Of a stretch of DNA of 64,000 nucleotides, positions 43,589-52,093 are shown piece after piece. Every line of letters begins with the position of its first letter. The first letter of the stretch is position 1. Source of the DNA: UBA940 sp031547885 (GTDB lineage Bacteria; Bacteroidota; Bacteroidia; Bacteroidales; Rikenellaceae). Location: the NCBI GenBank assembly GCA_031547885.1, contig JAVBRO010000024.1, positions 1-64,000 of the forward strand. The letters are read 5' to 3'. The notes below the pieces were generated by a model that was not told the DNA's origin, ran no database searches, and saw only the letters and a list, made by a program, of their open reading frames with translations. Position numbers and translations under genes: made by a program.

Positions 43589-43630
43589 ACAAACGGAAAA
43601 GGAGCTGAAATCAGCTCCTTTTCCGTTTGT
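43589..43630. terminator. bidirectional terminator rpiB/tpiA
   Basis: A perfect 20-bp inverted repeat (43589-43608 and 43611-43630, core GGAGCTGA / TCAGCTCC) between convergent rpiB and tpiA, with T-rich ends on both strands. Confidence 0.92.
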
Positions 43631-43646
43631 TACACAGTGGGTTCAA

Positions 43647-44399
43647 TCAGAAACCCGCGCCGATTCCGAGAAAATCTTCGGCCTTGAGCGCCGCTCCGCC
43701 GATCAGTCCGCCGTCGACGTCCGCCTTTGCAAATATCTCTTTCGCATTGTCGGGTTTGACGCTTCCGCCGTAGAGGATCGGTGTTTTGTCTGCATACGCG
43801 CCGAACTTGGCCGCGAGGACCTTGCGGATGAAAGCGTGCATCTCCTGAGCCTGGTCCGAAGTGGCTACCTTGCCGGTGCCGATCGCCCATACGGGTTCGT
43901 ATGCGATGATCAGTTTCTTATACTCCTCTTCCGTGAGGTTGAAAACAACCTCCTCGACCTGCGCCTTCACGACGTCGAACAGCTTGCCGCTTTCGCGCTC
44001 TTCTAGGGTCTCGCCGACGCAATAGATGGGTATGAGGCCGTTGGCATAGGCCTGTTTCATGCGCTTGTTGAGCGTAGCGCTGGTTTCGCCGTAATACTGG
44101 CGGCGCTCCGAGTGGCCAAGTATCACATACTGCACGCCCAGCGACGCGATCATTTCGGCCGAAACTTCGCCCGTGTAGGCACCTTTGGCCTCTTCGGCGC
44201 AGTTCTGCGCACCGACCTTGACGGCAGTCCCGCATGTGGCTTTCGCCACATCCGAAAGGTGTGTATAGGGCGGGCATACTATGAAATCGACGGCATTGCA
44301 CGATGTGCCGAGTCCTTTCAATACCGATTTTACCAGTTCGACGCCCTGTTCCGGCGTGGTGTTCATTTTCCAGTTACCTGCTACGATTTTCCTTCTCAT
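43647..44399 (-). CDS. tpiA: triosephosphate isomerase
   Basis: A 250-residue glycolytic enzyme interconverting dihydroxyacetone phosphate and glyceraldehyde-3-phosphate. NWKMN with the catalytic Lys, GHSERR with the catalytic His, AYEPVWAIGTGKVAT with the catalytic Glu and flexible loop, and the phosphate-binding LYGGSVKPDNA are all intact. It lies 21 bases downstream of a small membrane-protein gene and lysS on the minus strand. Confidence 0.98.
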   Translation of the reverse strand: MRRKIVAGNWKMNTTPEQGVELVKSVLKGLGTSCNAVDFIVCPPYTHLSDVAKATCGTAVKVGAQNCAEEAKGAYTGEVSAEMIASLGVQYVILGHSERRQYYGETSATLNKRMKQAYANGLIPIYCVGETLEERESGKLFDVVKAQVEEVVFNLTEEEYKKLIIAYEPVWAIGTGKVATSDQAQEMHAFIRKVLAAKFGAYADKTPILYGGSVKPDNAKEIFAKADVDGGLIGGAALKAEDFLGIGAGF

Positions 44400-44420
44400 T
44401 GCTAAAAATATTTGAATTAG

Positions 44421-44627
44421 TTATTTATTACTATTGTCTTTCTTCTTCAGGATGGGTTTCGGAACTAAAAACAGAGCCGGTAGTGCTATAAGCGCTGCGA
44501 ATACTTTCTGGAACACATGCCTTACGTCCGGGTTGTACTCCTTGTGCCAGAGCATCAGCATGATAAACTGTCCGACAGCGCCAATAACGAGAATTATTAC
44601 AGTCAGTTTTTCCGCCCTGCTTTTCAT
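44421..44627 (-). CDS. small two-helix membrane protein
   Basis: A 68-residue protein with two predicted helices (LTVIILVIGAVGQFIMLMLW and VFQKVFAALIALPALFLVP) joined by a short loop (HKEYNPDVRH) and a basic tail (KKKDNSNK). Its ATG directly abuts the lysS stop codon, so it is probably translated from the lysS message. Not recognised as a named family. Confidence 0.6.
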   Translation of the reverse strand: MKSRAEKLTVIILVIGAVGQFIMLMLWHKEYNPDVRHVFQKVFAALIALPALFLVPKPILKKKDNSNK

Positions 44628-46352
44628 CTATTCAGACACCCATTTGGCAATATCTTCCACAGTCGGGTTTTTGAGGCCCAACTTGTTTTTCTTGTTGAAG
44701 CCGCAAAGGTCGTTGAACAGTTTGGCGGCGGGGAGTTTACGCACCGACTCGACCGTGATATAACCCATCTTTTGCACCACAGGAACCCATTCGGCCGGCA
44801 CTCCGATTTCGGTGTATTTCTCTTCAGGATCGACCGTAGCGGCCTTGACGGGCTTCATCTGGGGGAAGAACAGCACCTCCTGGATCGACGACTGGTCGGT
44901 CATCAGCATGGTCAGGCGGTCGATGCCGATACCCATGCCCGATGTCGGCGGCATGCCGTATTCCAGCGCCTGCACGAAGTCCATATCAATGAACATCGCC
45001 TCGTCGTCGCCCTTTTCGCTCAGGCGCAGTTGCTCCTGAAAGCGCTCCAACTGGTCGATCGGGTCGTTCAGCTCGGAATATGCGTTGCAGAGCTCCTTGC
45101 CGTTCACGAACAATTCGAAACGCTCGGTCAGCTCGGGATCGGTGCGGTGGCGCTTGCACAGCGGCGACATTTCGATCGGGTAATCCATTATGAATGTGGG
45201 CTGTATAAGGTCGACCTCGCACTTCTCGCCGAAAATGGCGTCGATCAGCTTGCCCTTGCCCATCGTTTCGTCGACCTCGACACCCTGCCTTTTGCACTCG
45301 GCGCGAAGCTCATCCTCGCTCTTGCCGGTGATATCGAATCCTGTCTTTTCGCGGATGGCATCGGTCATCGTCAGACGGCGGAACGGGGGCGTAAAGTCTA
45401 TTTCGTTGCCCCAGGCCTGCACTTTGGTCTTTCCGTGCAGTGCCAGGGCCACCTCGGCGATCATCTTCTCGGTGAACTCCATCATCCACAGGTAGTCCTT
45501 GTAGGCCACGTAGATCTCCATGACGGTGAACTCCGGGTTGTGCGTGCGATCCATTCCCTCGTTGCGGAAGTCCTTTGCGAACTCGTAAACGCCATCGTAA
45601 CCACCGACGATCAATTTCTTTAGATACAACTCATTAGCGATACGAAGGTAGAGTTCTATGTTGAGCGCGTTGTGATGCGTGATGAACGGACGGGCGGCGG
45701 CTCCTCCGGGTATCGGCTGAAGTATCGGGGTCTCGACCTCGACATACCCGAAGCTGTCGAAGAAGCGGCGCATGGTCGAAATGACTTTCGCGCGTTTCAT
45801 GAAGACATCCCTCACGGCCGGATTCACGGCGAGGTCGACGTAGCGGTGGCGGTATCTCTGTTCGGGGTCGGTGAACGCATCGTATATCTGCCCATCCTTC
45901 TCCTTGACTATCGGCAGCACTTTCAGCGACTTCGACAGCAGCGTGAGCTCATTGCAGTGCACTGAGAGTTCACCTGTCTGGGTGATGAAGGCAAACCCCT
46001 CTACGCCAACGAAATCACCTATGTCGAGCAGTTTTTTGAAAACGACGTTGTACATCGTCTTATCCTCGCCCGGGCAGATATCGTCGCGCTTGATATAGAC
46101 CTGCATCCGGCCCGTATGGTCCTGGATCTCGAAGAAAGACGCGCTGCCCATGATGCGGCGGCTCATTATGCGCCCCGCGATGCGGACTTCCTGGAAATTA
46201 TTCTTCTCAGCGGAGTAATCTTTCGCTATTTCGGCGGCCGTAGCCGTAACTTCGTATTTTGCAGCCGGATAGGGATCGATGCCCAGACGGCGCAGTTCGG
46301 CGAGAGACTCACGCCTCAGCTGTTCCTGTTCAGATAGTTCGTTGAAACTCAT
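44628..46352 (-). CDS. lysS: lysyl-tRNA synthetase, class II
   Basis: A 574-residue enzyme charging tRNA-Lys. N-terminal OB-fold anticodon domain about 55-150 (VRIAGRIMSRRIMGSASFFEIQDHTGRMQVYIKRD), then class II motif 1 (FDSFGYVEVETPILQPIPGGAAARPF), motif 2 (FRNEGMDRTHNPEFTVMEIYVAY) and motif 3 (GMGIGIDRLTMLMTD). A C-terminal extension of about 70 residues after motif 3 (EEKYTEIGVPAEWVPVVQKMGYITVESVRKL...) goes beyond the core enzyme and ends in a helix-hairpin-like segment. Confidence 0.98.
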   Translation of the reverse strand: MSFNELSEQEQLRRESLAELRRLGIDPYPAAKYEVTATAAEIAKDYSAEKNNFQEVRIAGRIMSRRIMGSASFFEIQDHTGRMQVYIKRDDICPGEDKTMYNVVFKKLLDIGDFVGVEGFAFITQTGELSVHCNELTLLSKSLKVLPIVKEKDGQIYDAFTDPEQRYRHRYVDLAVNPAVRDVFMKRAKVISTMRRFFDSFGYVEVETPILQPIPGGAAARPFITHHNALNIELYLRIANELYLKKLIVGGYDGVYEFAKDFRNEGMDRTHNPEFTVMEIYVAYKDYLWMMEFTEKMIAEVALALHGKTKVQAWGNEIDFTPPFRRLTMTDAIREKTGFDITGKSEDELRAECKRQGVEVDETMGKGKLIDAIFGEKCEVDLIQPTFIMDYPIEMSPLCKRHRTDPELTERFELFVNGKELCNAYSELNDPIDQLERFQEQLRLSEKGDDEAMFIDMDFVQALEYGMPPTSGMGIGIDRLTMLMTDQSSIQEVLFFPQMKPVKAATVDPEEKYTEIGVPAEWVPVVQKMGYITVESVRKLPAAKLFNDLCGFNKKNKLGLKNPTVEDIAKWVSE

Positions 46353-46379
46353 ATTGCTTGGTGGTTATTTTCAGAGGTG

Positions 46380-46387
46380 CAAAGATA
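46380..46387 (-). promoter_or_regulatory. housekeeping -7 box of lysS
   Basis: TATCTTTG on the minus strand, 28 bases before the lysS ATG. A -33 box is not clear. Confidence 0.45.
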
Positions 46388-46395
46388 CAAAAAAG

Positions 46396-46448
46396 AATGG
46401 TTAATGGTTAATGATTAATGATTGTGATTTTCAATTAACCATTGATCA
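46396..46448 (-). terminator. AT-rich hairpin after the LptF/LptG gene
   Basis: AATGGTTAAT (two overlapping copies from 46396) pairs with ATTAACCATT (46434-46443). It is made of short TTAATGATTAATG-type repeats and ends at the permease stop. A weak terminator or just repetitive spacer. Confidence 0.4.
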
Positions 46449-47552
46449 TTATTTAGGGGCTTTGACATAAAGCCAGACCGCGATGACCATGAAAATGATG
46501 TTTGGCATCCAGACGGAAAGCGTCGGCGGCAACACCCCGCCCTTTGCGAACTCCTCGGCGAAACGGCCGAAAAGTATATAGGCGAAACAGAGACCTATAC
46601 CAAGTCCCATGTGGAGCCCCGTTCCGCCACGGACCTTGCGCGACGACAGCGAAACCCCGATCAGGGTCAGGATGAACGTGGCTATCGGGTATGAATAGCG
46701 GCTCTGCCGCTCGACCTCGAATACGGGGATCATGTCGGAACCTTTTGTCTTCTGCTGGTCGATAAATTCACCCAATTCGGTGATATTCATCGTCTTGATC
46801 AGCTGATCGACCTTGCCCAGCTCGGCGGTATTGAGGTTGATCACTGTATCGAGGCGCTGGAACTGCAGGAATTCTTCCTCGCCCTCGCCGTACATGCGGC
46901 GTATGATATATTTCGGCGCCCTCCAGCGGCCCGACTCTTCGATATATGTGACATCGGCGGCCTCGAGCGACTCCACGAGTTTGTTGTGCTCGTACTTCTC
47001 GATGGCGAAATAGCTCGCCTTCTGGCTCTGCCCCGTGAAGCTGCGCAGGTAGACGAAAGTCCCCGGCTCGATCTGGCGGTATATGTCGGTGTCGTACTTC
47101 TGGTTTTGGTTCTTTGTGAAATACATCATCTCGAAATCGAGTTTGCGTTCGTCGGCGCGCGGAATGACCCACAGGTTAAGCACCAGCGACAATGCCGCAA
47201 TGGCGAATGCCGAAATAAAGTAGGGCCACATCAGCCGGCGGAAACTCATCCCGCCCGAGAGCATGGCGACGATCTCGGTGTTGTAGGCCATCTTCGAGGT
47301 GAAGAAGATGACCGCGACGAAAGTGAACAGCCCGCTGAACTGGTTGATGAAGCCGGGTATGAAATTGAGATAGTACTTGAATATTATATCAGAGAACGGA
47401 GCTTTATTCGTGATAAAGTCGTCGACTTTCTCGGCATAGTCGAAAATTATGACGATAATTATGATAAGTGCGATGGCGAACAGATAGGTTCCCAGGAACT
47501 TACGCACTATGTACCAGTCGAGGATCTTAAATCCGGGAAATTTCAGTTTCAT
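46449..47552 (-). CDS. LptF/LptG-type LPS export permease
   Basis: A 367-residue YjgP/YjgQ family inner-membrane protein that moves lipopolysaccharide from the inner membrane into the Lpt bridge with LptB. Helices near the start (FLGTYLFAIALIIIIVIIFDYAEKVDDF), mid-N-terminus and C-terminus (YPIATFILTLIGVSLSSRKVRGGTG, GLCFAYILFGRFAEEF, LSVWMPNIIFMVIAVWLYV) flank a periplasmic beta-jellyroll (about 130-270). LptF and LptG are hard to separate from one sequence. Cotranscribed with tgt, which ends 5 bases upstream. Confidence 0.92.
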   Translation of the reverse strand: MKLKFPGFKILDWYIVRKFLGTYLFAIALIIIIVIIFDYAEKVDDFITNKAPFSDIIFKYYLNFIPGFINQFSGLFTFVAVIFFTSKMAYNTEIVAMLSGGMSFRRLMWPYFISAFAIAALSLVLNLWVIPRADERKLDFEMMYFTKNQNQKYDTDIYRQIEPGTFVYLRSFTGQSQKASYFAIEKYEHNKLVESLEAADVTYIEESGRWRAPKYIIRRMYGEGEEEFLQFQRLDTVINLNTAELGKVDQLIKTMNITELGEFIDQQKTKGSDMIPVFEVERQSRYSYPIATFILTLIGVSLSSRKVRGGTGLHMGLGIGLCFAYILFGRFAEEFAKGGVLPPTLSVWMPNIIFMVIAVWLYVKAPK

Positions 47553-47556
47553 CCCT

Positions 47557-48687
47557 TTACAGCCTTCTTCCTATTTTTTCAATTATCTGCGGCTTCCACT
47601 CCGCGTAGGTGTCGTCGAGTATGTGCCTGCGGGCCTCGCGTACGAGCCACATGTAAAAAGCGATGTTGTGCAGCGACGCGATCTGGGCCGCCAGCATCTC
47701 GCCCGAAATGGTCAGGTGGCGCAGGTAGGCCTTCGTGTATGTCGTGTCGACGAACGAAACGCCCGCCGGGTCGATGGGCGAAAAATCCTCGCGCCACTTC
47801 TCGTTGCGGATGTTGATGACGCCTTCGGTGGTGAAAAACATCCCATTGCGCCCGTTGCGCGTCGGCATCACGCAGTCGAACATATCCACACCCCTCTCGA
47901 TCGACTCCAAAATGTTTATGGGAGTACCCACACCCATCAGATAACGCGGTTTTTCGGTGGTTAGTATGCTGTTGACCACCTCGATCATCGCGTACATTTC
48001 TTCAGCAGGCTCCCCCACCGCCAGGCCGCCTATCGCGTAGCCGTCGGCGTCGAACTGCTGGACGAACTCCGCGGACCTGGCCCGCAGGTCGGGATATGTG
48101 ACCCCCTGCACTATCGGGAAAAGCGACTGCCGGTGTCCGTATTTCGGCTCCGTGCGGGCGTACTGTTCGAAACAGCGCTCCAGCCAGCGGTTGGTCAGCT
48201 CCAGCGACTTCGCCGCATACGGTTTTTCAGCCGTCCCCGGGGGGCACTCGTCGAAAGCCATCATGATATCGGCCCCGATCGAACGCTGGATATCTATAAC
48301 TTTTTCGGGCGTGAACAGGTGCTTCGAGCCGTCGATATGCGAGCTGAAACGGCACCCCTCGTCCGTGATCTTGCGGCAGTCGGCCAGCGAAAAGACCTGA
48401 AACCCGCCGCTGTCGGTCAGCATCGGCCCGTCCCACGACGAGAACCTGTGCACCCCTCCGGCATCCTCCAGCACCTGCGTCCCCGGCCTCAAATAAAGGT
48501 GGTAAGTATTCGCCAGGATGATCTGCGCGCCGGCATCCTGCACCAGGTCGCGGTGGAAGATCCCCTTGACCGTCGCGGCGGTGCCGACCGGCATGAATAT
48601 CGGCGTCTCGATCACACCGTGGCCGGTCGTGATCCGTCCCGCCCTCGCCGCACATCCCCGCGCGGTATGCTGAAGTTCAAAAAACAT
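47557..48687 (-). CDS. tgt: queuine tRNA-ribosyltransferase
   Basis: A 376-residue enzyme exchanging guanine 34 of certain tRNAs for a queuosine precursor. Start ATG 48687 (MFFELQHTARGCAARAGRITTGHG). TIM-barrel motifs: TPIFMPVGTAATVKG, LANTYHLYLRPG, LTDSGGFQVFSL (catalytic-site Asp), GGLAVGEPAEEM, YLMGVGTPINI and FDCVMPTRNGRNG. The usual CxCxxC zinc-binding stretch is replaced: DPAGVSFVDTTYTKAYLRHL stands where DPxCxCxxC is expected, while the later LHNIAFY His is kept. Probably active but without structural zinc; this may be normal for the phylum. Followed closely by the Lpt permease. Confidence 0.95.
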   Translation of the reverse strand: MFFELQHTARGCAARAGRITTGHGVIETPIFMPVGTAATVKGIFHRDLVQDAGAQIILANTYHLYLRPGTQVLEDAGGVHRFSSWDGPMLTDSGGFQVFSLADCRKITDEGCRFSSHIDGSKHLFTPEKVIDIQRSIGADIMMAFDECPPGTAEKPYAAKSLELTNRWLERCFEQYARTEPKYGHRQSLFPIVQGVTYPDLRARSAEFVQQFDADGYAIGGLAVGEPAEEMYAMIEVVNSILTTEKPRYLMGVGTPINILESIERGVDMFDCVMPTRNGRNGMFFTTEGVINIRNEKWREDFSPIDPAGVSFVDTTYTKAYLRHLTISGEMLAAQIASLHNIAFYMWLVREARRHILDDTYAEWKPQIIEKIGRRL

Positions 48688-48821
48688 ATTTGCAAATGTA
48701 GTGAAAGCCGAGAGCAATTAAAACTCGTTTATAATTGCCGAGGCGCATCCGACATTCTGCAAAAGTAGATAATATTTCCGGTTCCGCCTCGCTTTTCCTT
48801 TCCGCAGAACGATTTTATGCC

Positions 48822-48829
48822 TATCTTTG
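48822..48829 (+). promoter_or_regulatory. housekeeping -7 box of the glycosyltransferase operon
   Basis: TATCTTTG with TTTC about 18 bases upstream. The GTG at 48856 is 27 bases downstream, a typical leader length, which supports that start. Confidence 0.55.
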
Positions 48830-48855
48830 CACGATAATCACCACTCTTTTTGCAA

Positions 48856-50022
48856 GTGAATCTCATTCGTGAATACTTCAATGCTGCTGCGGATGCCTAC
48901 GGCGTCTGGGGTCTGGCGTTGATGCTCCTGATGCTCGTGCTTTTCGGCATACAGCTCTATTATTATATAGGTCTTTTCCGCCGCCTGCCGTCGTTCAAGG
49001 TCAACTCGCAGAAAGACAAAGATGGCGGGTTGAACGGCATCTCGGTAGTGCTGGTAATGGGCGATGATTACCTCTATGTCGAGAACACCCTGCCCCTGCT
49101 GCTGCACCAGGACTGTGAGATGTACGAGGTGATAATAGTTTACGTCGGCAACAACAACGATTTCGCCGAGGCGCTGGAAGTGCTGGCGGGGACGGAGCCG
49201 AATTTCGGGATGAGCCGCATCAAGCAGCACCCCTTATTCCCCATCAGCAACAAGATGGCGCTCAACGTGGGGATCAAGGCGGCGCGGTACGACAATATCA
49301 TACTCACGACGCCGGACGCGCGCCCGACTTCGTCGCGCTGGCTCTCGCTGATGGCGAAGGGGTTCCGCAAAGGCGAGATCGTAATCGGCTATTGCGGGAT
49401 CGAAGAGAAGCCAGGGTTTGCCGACAAGATGATACGCTCGTCGAGGATGTTCTCGTCGCTCCTTTACATAACGGCGGCCATCCGCAAAAAACCATACCGC
49501 GGGACGATCCAGAACTTAGGTTTTGCAAAACACCTCTATTTCGACCACAAGGGTTTCGGCTACCTGAATCTGAACCTGGGCGAAGACGATCTATTTATGC
49601 AGCAGCTATTTACGGAGGACAACTACACGATAGTGATGCATCCGCGCGCCACGGTGCGCCAGGCGCGATGGGGAGGCCTCGGCTGGTGGTTCCAGGAGTG
49701 CCGCCTGCGCAACCACGCATATCCCTTTTATCCGCGCCGGACGCAGAATTTCATCGAATGGGAGGCCGGAAGCCGCCTTCTGTTCTTCATGTCGGCCATT
49801 GCCGCCATCGTATTGTTGCCCAACGAGATAAAGATCGCCGCCGCCGGATTGATGCTCGTGCGGTTCATTATCGTCGTTATGCAGATGCGCCGCGTTGCCA
49901 AACGCCTCGGCGAGAACAAGCTCATGCCCCTCTATTTTGTCAGCGACCTGTTCGAACCCGTGTTCGCGCTTGTGGTCGCCGTTTCGCGTAAGGTTAAACC
50001 GATCAGGGAGATATGGAGATAG
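48856..50022 (+). CDS. membrane-anchored family 2 glycosyltransferase
   Basis: A 388-residue protein from GTG 48856 (MNLIREYFNAAADAYG); a TTG two codons earlier is also possible and there is no ATG near. One N-terminal membrane helix (WGLALMLLMLVLFGIQLYYYIGLF), a GT2-type domain about 55-290 (ISVVLVMGDDYLYVENTLPLLLHQDCEMYEVIIVYVG, NVGIKAARYDNIILTTPDARPTSSRWLSLM, LNLGEDDLFMQQL, RQARWGGLGWWFQECRL), and two C-terminal helices (LLFFMSAIAAIVLLP, IAAAGLMLVRFIIVVMQM). The donor and product are unknown. Its end overlaps the start of the sigma-factor gene by 10 bases. Confidence 0.85.
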   Translation: MNLIREYFNAAADAYGVWGLALMLLMLVLFGIQLYYYIGLFRRLPSFKVNSQKDKDGGLNGISVVLVMGDDYLYVENTLPLLLHQDCEMYEVIIVYVGNNNDFAEALEVLAGTEPNFGMSRIKQHPLFPISNKMALNVGIKAARYDNIILTTPDARPTSSRWLSLMAKGFRKGEIVIGYCGIEEKPGFADKMIRSSRMFSSLLYITAAIRKKPYRGTIQNLGFAKHLYFDHKGFGYLNLNLGEDDLFMQQLFTEDNYTIVMHPRATVRQARWGGLGWWFQECRLRNHAYPFYPRRTQNFIEWEAGSRLLFFMSAIAAIVLLPNEIKIAAAGLMLVRFIIVVMQMRRVAKRLGENKLMPLYFVSDLFEPVFALVVAVSRKVKPIREIWR

Positions 50023-50588
50023 AACAATATATCGTCGCCACAGATTCCGATCTTGCAGATATGGTGCTCGCCGGCGATTCGCGGGCGTTCGAGCACTTGT
50101 TCAACCGCTACAGCGATTCGCTGTACCAGCTCTATCTGCAGCGTACGCGCGGAAATCCCGACGACACCGACGACCTGATACAGGAAATTTTCGTCAAGGC
50201 GTTCGTGCACCTCGACAGTTACGACAAACGCTACACATTCGGGCAGTGGATATACACCATCGCCAGGAACACCTTTATAGACTACGTGCGAAAGCGCCGC
50301 GACGACCTCTCGATCGACAACACGCGCGGCGAATACATACAGCAGCCGGTCTCGCTGACCCCCACCCCCGAGGAGAACATCATTCACGCCCAGCAGCGCA
50401 CGCAGCTCGAGGCATACCTCGAAAAGATGAGTCCGAAATACCGGAAACTTATCGAGCTGCGGTTTTTTAAAGACCTGTCGTACGAGGAGATAGCCGCGCA
50501 GCTGAACCTCCCCCTCGGGACTGTGAAAACCCAGATACACCGCGCCCGCGCACAGCTCTGCGCCTACATCACCGAAAGCGGGATATAA
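50013..50588 (+). CDS. RpoE-like ECF sigma factor
   Basis: A 191-residue sigma-70 family ECF factor. Sigma-2 region about 15-90 (LADMVLAGDSRAFEHLFNRYSDSLYQLYL...DDLIQEIFVKAFVHLDSYDKRYTFGQWIYTIARNTFIDYVRKRR) and sigma-4 about 130-180 (MSPKYRKLIELRFFKDLSYEEIAAQLNLPLGTVKTQIHRARAQL). No anti-sigma gene adjoins it; it is embedded between the glycosyltransferase and rsmG, overlapping both, a context typical of the Bacteroidetes housekeeping-type ECF rather than the SusCD-linked FecI class. Confidence 0.93.
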   Translation: MEIEQYIVATDSDLADMVLAGDSRAFEHLFNRYSDSLYQLYLQRTRGNPDDTDDLIQEIFVKAFVHLDSYDKRYTFGQWIYTIARNTFIDYVRKRRDDLSIDNTRGEYIQQPVSLTPTPEENIIHAQQRTQLEAYLEKMSPKYRKLIELRFFKDLSYEEIAAQLNLPLGTVKTQIHRARAQLCAYITESGI

Positions 50589-51211
50589 TGGAACTCCTGT
50601 TGAAATATTTTCCGGAACTGACGGAACGGCATAAGGAGCAGTTTGCCGCGCTCTACCCCTTGTACGGGGAGTGGAACGCCCGGATAAACGTCGTTTCGCG
50701 AAAGGATTTCGAGAGCCTTTACCTCAAGCACATACTGCATTCGCTCGCAATCGCGAAAGCCTGCACCTTCGATAACGGGGCGCGAATAATAGATATAGGT
50801 ACGGGAGGCGGTTTTCCGGCGATACCGCTGGCCATAATGTTCCCCGAGGCGCATTTCACCGCTGTCGATTCGATCGGCAAGAAGATCCGCGTGGTGGAAG
50901 AGGTGGCGAAAGGGGCCGGGATCAGGAACATCACCCCGCTGAACGCCCGCGCCGAGGATCTCCCCGGGAGGTTCGATTACGCCGTCAGCCGTGCCGTGAC
51001 CGACGCCGCGACGCTCGCGAAATGGGTCTGGCCCAAGTTGGAGCGGGGACAAAAAGGCTCGCTGCCGAACGGGATGCTGCTGCTCAAAGGCGGCGCGCTG
51101 GCCGGGGAACTCGCCGCTACGGGACGCAGATGCACCCTGTGGAACATCCCGCAGTGGTTCGACGAGGAATTTTTCGAGACCAAAAAGGTGATTTATATAC
51201 AAAAAGGGTAG
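50588..51211 (+). CDS. rsmG: 16S rRNA m7G527 methyltransferase
   Basis: A 207-residue SAM-dependent methyltransferase for G527 of 16S rRNA (also known as GidB). N-terminal part YGEWNARINVVSRKDFESLYLKHILHSLAIAKA, SAM-binding IIDIGTGGGFPAIPLAIMFPEAHFTAVDSIGKKIRVVEEVA, then FDYAVSRAVTDAATLAKWVWPKL and LLLKGGALAGEL. Its ATG overlaps the last base of the sigma-factor stop. The downstream gap holds the rpmH promoter. Confidence 0.96.
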   Translation: MELLLKYFPELTERHKEQFAALYPLYGEWNARINVVSRKDFESLYLKHILHSLAIAKACTFDNGARIIDIGTGGGFPAIPLAIMFPEAHFTAVDSIGKKIRVVEEVAKGAGIRNITPLNARAEDLPGRFDYAVSRAVTDAATLAKWVWPKLERGQKGSLPNGMLLLKGGALAGELAATGRRCTLWNIPQWFDEEFFETKKVIYIQKG

Positions 51212-51218
51212 GAAAGTT

Positions 51219-51248
51219 TTTGCAGAAAGTAAAAATGTTATACCTTTG
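51219..51248 (+). promoter_or_regulatory. housekeeping promoter of rpmH
   Basis: TTTG (51219-51222), 18 bases, then TACCTTTG (51241-51248), 42 bases before the rpmH ATG: a good -33/-7 pair. Confidence 0.7.
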
Positions 51249-51290
51249 CACCCTGTTATACGCGACTAAAACAAGCAAAATCATAGAGCA

Positions 51291-51452
51291 ATGAAAAGGA
51301 CTTTCCAGCCCTCCCGCAAAAAGAGGATCAACAAACACGGATTCCGCCAGAGGATGTCGACCGCCAACGGCCGCAAAGTGCTGGCCGCACGCCGCGCCAA
51401 GGGCCGCAAGAAACTGACCGTTTCCGACGAATCCACCATCAAGGGTATCTAA
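51291..51452 (+). CDS. rpmH: 50S ribosomal protein L34
   Basis: A 53-residue basic ribosomal protein. The L34 signature is unmistakable: MKRTFQPSRKKRINKHGFR then QRMSTANGRKVLAARRAKGRKKL, ending TVSDESTIKGI. The C-terminal extension beyond GRKKL is common in Bacteroidetes L34. Own promoter and terminator; rnpB follows, a frequent neighbour of rpmH in bacteria. Confidence 0.98.
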   Translation: MKRTFQPSRKKRINKHGFRQRMSTANGRKVLAARRAKGRKKLTVSDESTIKGI

Positions 51453-51494
51453 TCAGGAGGCGGGGTTTTAAGCTCCGAGCAATCTGAAAGACAT

Positions 51495-51519
51495 AAGGCT
51501 GCCAATAGGCGGCCTTTTT
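51495..51519 (+). terminator. terminator of rpmH
   Basis: AAGGCTGCC / GGCGGCCTT with one G-T pair and loop AATA (51495-51516), then a T-run to 51519. Confidence 0.85.
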
Positions 51520-51548
51520 CTTGCGGCATTATATATTAAAATCCAATT

Positions 51549-51576
51549 TTTCATCTTTCATCTTTCATCTTTCATT
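51549..51576 (+). repeat. TTTCATC tandem heptamers
   Basis: Four head-to-tail copies, TTTCATC three times and TTTCATT once (51549-51576), end at the rnpB -7 box. They occupy the position where the -33 element should be. Confidence 0.75.
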
Positions 51577-51583
51577 ATCTTTG
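51576..51583 (+). promoter_or_regulatory. housekeeping -7 box of rnpB
   Basis: TATCTTTG, five bases before the first base of the P1 helix of the RNase P RNA, as expected for a promoter that sets the RNA 5' end. Confidence 0.7.
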
Positions 51584-51588
51584 TGTCC

Positions 51589-51953
51589 GCACCGCAGGGC
51601 CGCCCTGTCGCTGCCGCTGCAAAGCGGGAGAGGAAAGTCCGGGCAACGCAGAGCGCCGTCCTTCCTAACGGGAAGAGATCCGCGAGGGTCTGGCAAGCGT
51701 AACAGAAAATAACCGCCGGAGTTTCGGCTTCGGTAAGGGTGAAAAGGCGGGGTAAGAGCCCACCGCGGGAATGGTGACATCTCCCGGCTGTACGTCCGAC
51801 GGGTTGCAAGGCCATGTATACCGGCAGATGAGGGTTGCTCGCCCGATGCCGGGGGGTAGGCCGCTGGAGGCGACTGGCGACAGTCGTCGTAGATAAATGA
51901 CAGGGGCCTTCCGCAAGGGAGGAACAGAACCCGGCTTACAGGCCCTGCGGTGC
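51589..51953 (+). ncRNA. rnpB: RNase P RNA (class A)
   Basis: The catalytic RNA that trims tRNA 5' ends. The ends pair as helix P1 (GCACCGCAGGGCC at 51589-51601 with GGCCCTGCGGTGC at 51941-51953), followed by TTTTT. Conserved core segments occur in order: GAGGAAAGTCCGGGC (about 51628), ACAGAAAATAACCGCC, GTAAGGGTGAAAAGG, GGTAAGAGCCCACCG, AGATAAATGACAG and ACAGAACCCGGCTTACAGG. Length about 365 nt, usual for class A. Open frames crossing it are not genes. Confidence 0.96.
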
Positions 51954-51958
51954 TTTTT

Positions 51959-52038
51959 ACAACTAAGGCGATGGGGTTAACTCTCGCTTTTGTTGTAAAT
52001 AAGAATAGACGCAAATAATTGTTTATTTGACAATTATT
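51959..52038. other. inverted repeats before the small lipoprotein gene
   Basis: ACAAC...GGCGA / TCGC...GTTGT (about 51959-51996) and AATAATTG / CAATTATT (52014-52021, 52031-52038). The second straddles the likely promoter region of the following gene and could be an operator. Weak evidence only. Confidence 0.3.
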
Positions 52039-52093
52039 CACTTACTTTGCAGCGATTCACATATTGTATTAATCAAAATATAATGTAGGGAAT

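Noticed and set aside
51521..52041. Several short open frames on both strands
   Set aside because: They cover the RNase P RNA gene, whose core motifs and P1 pairing are clear.
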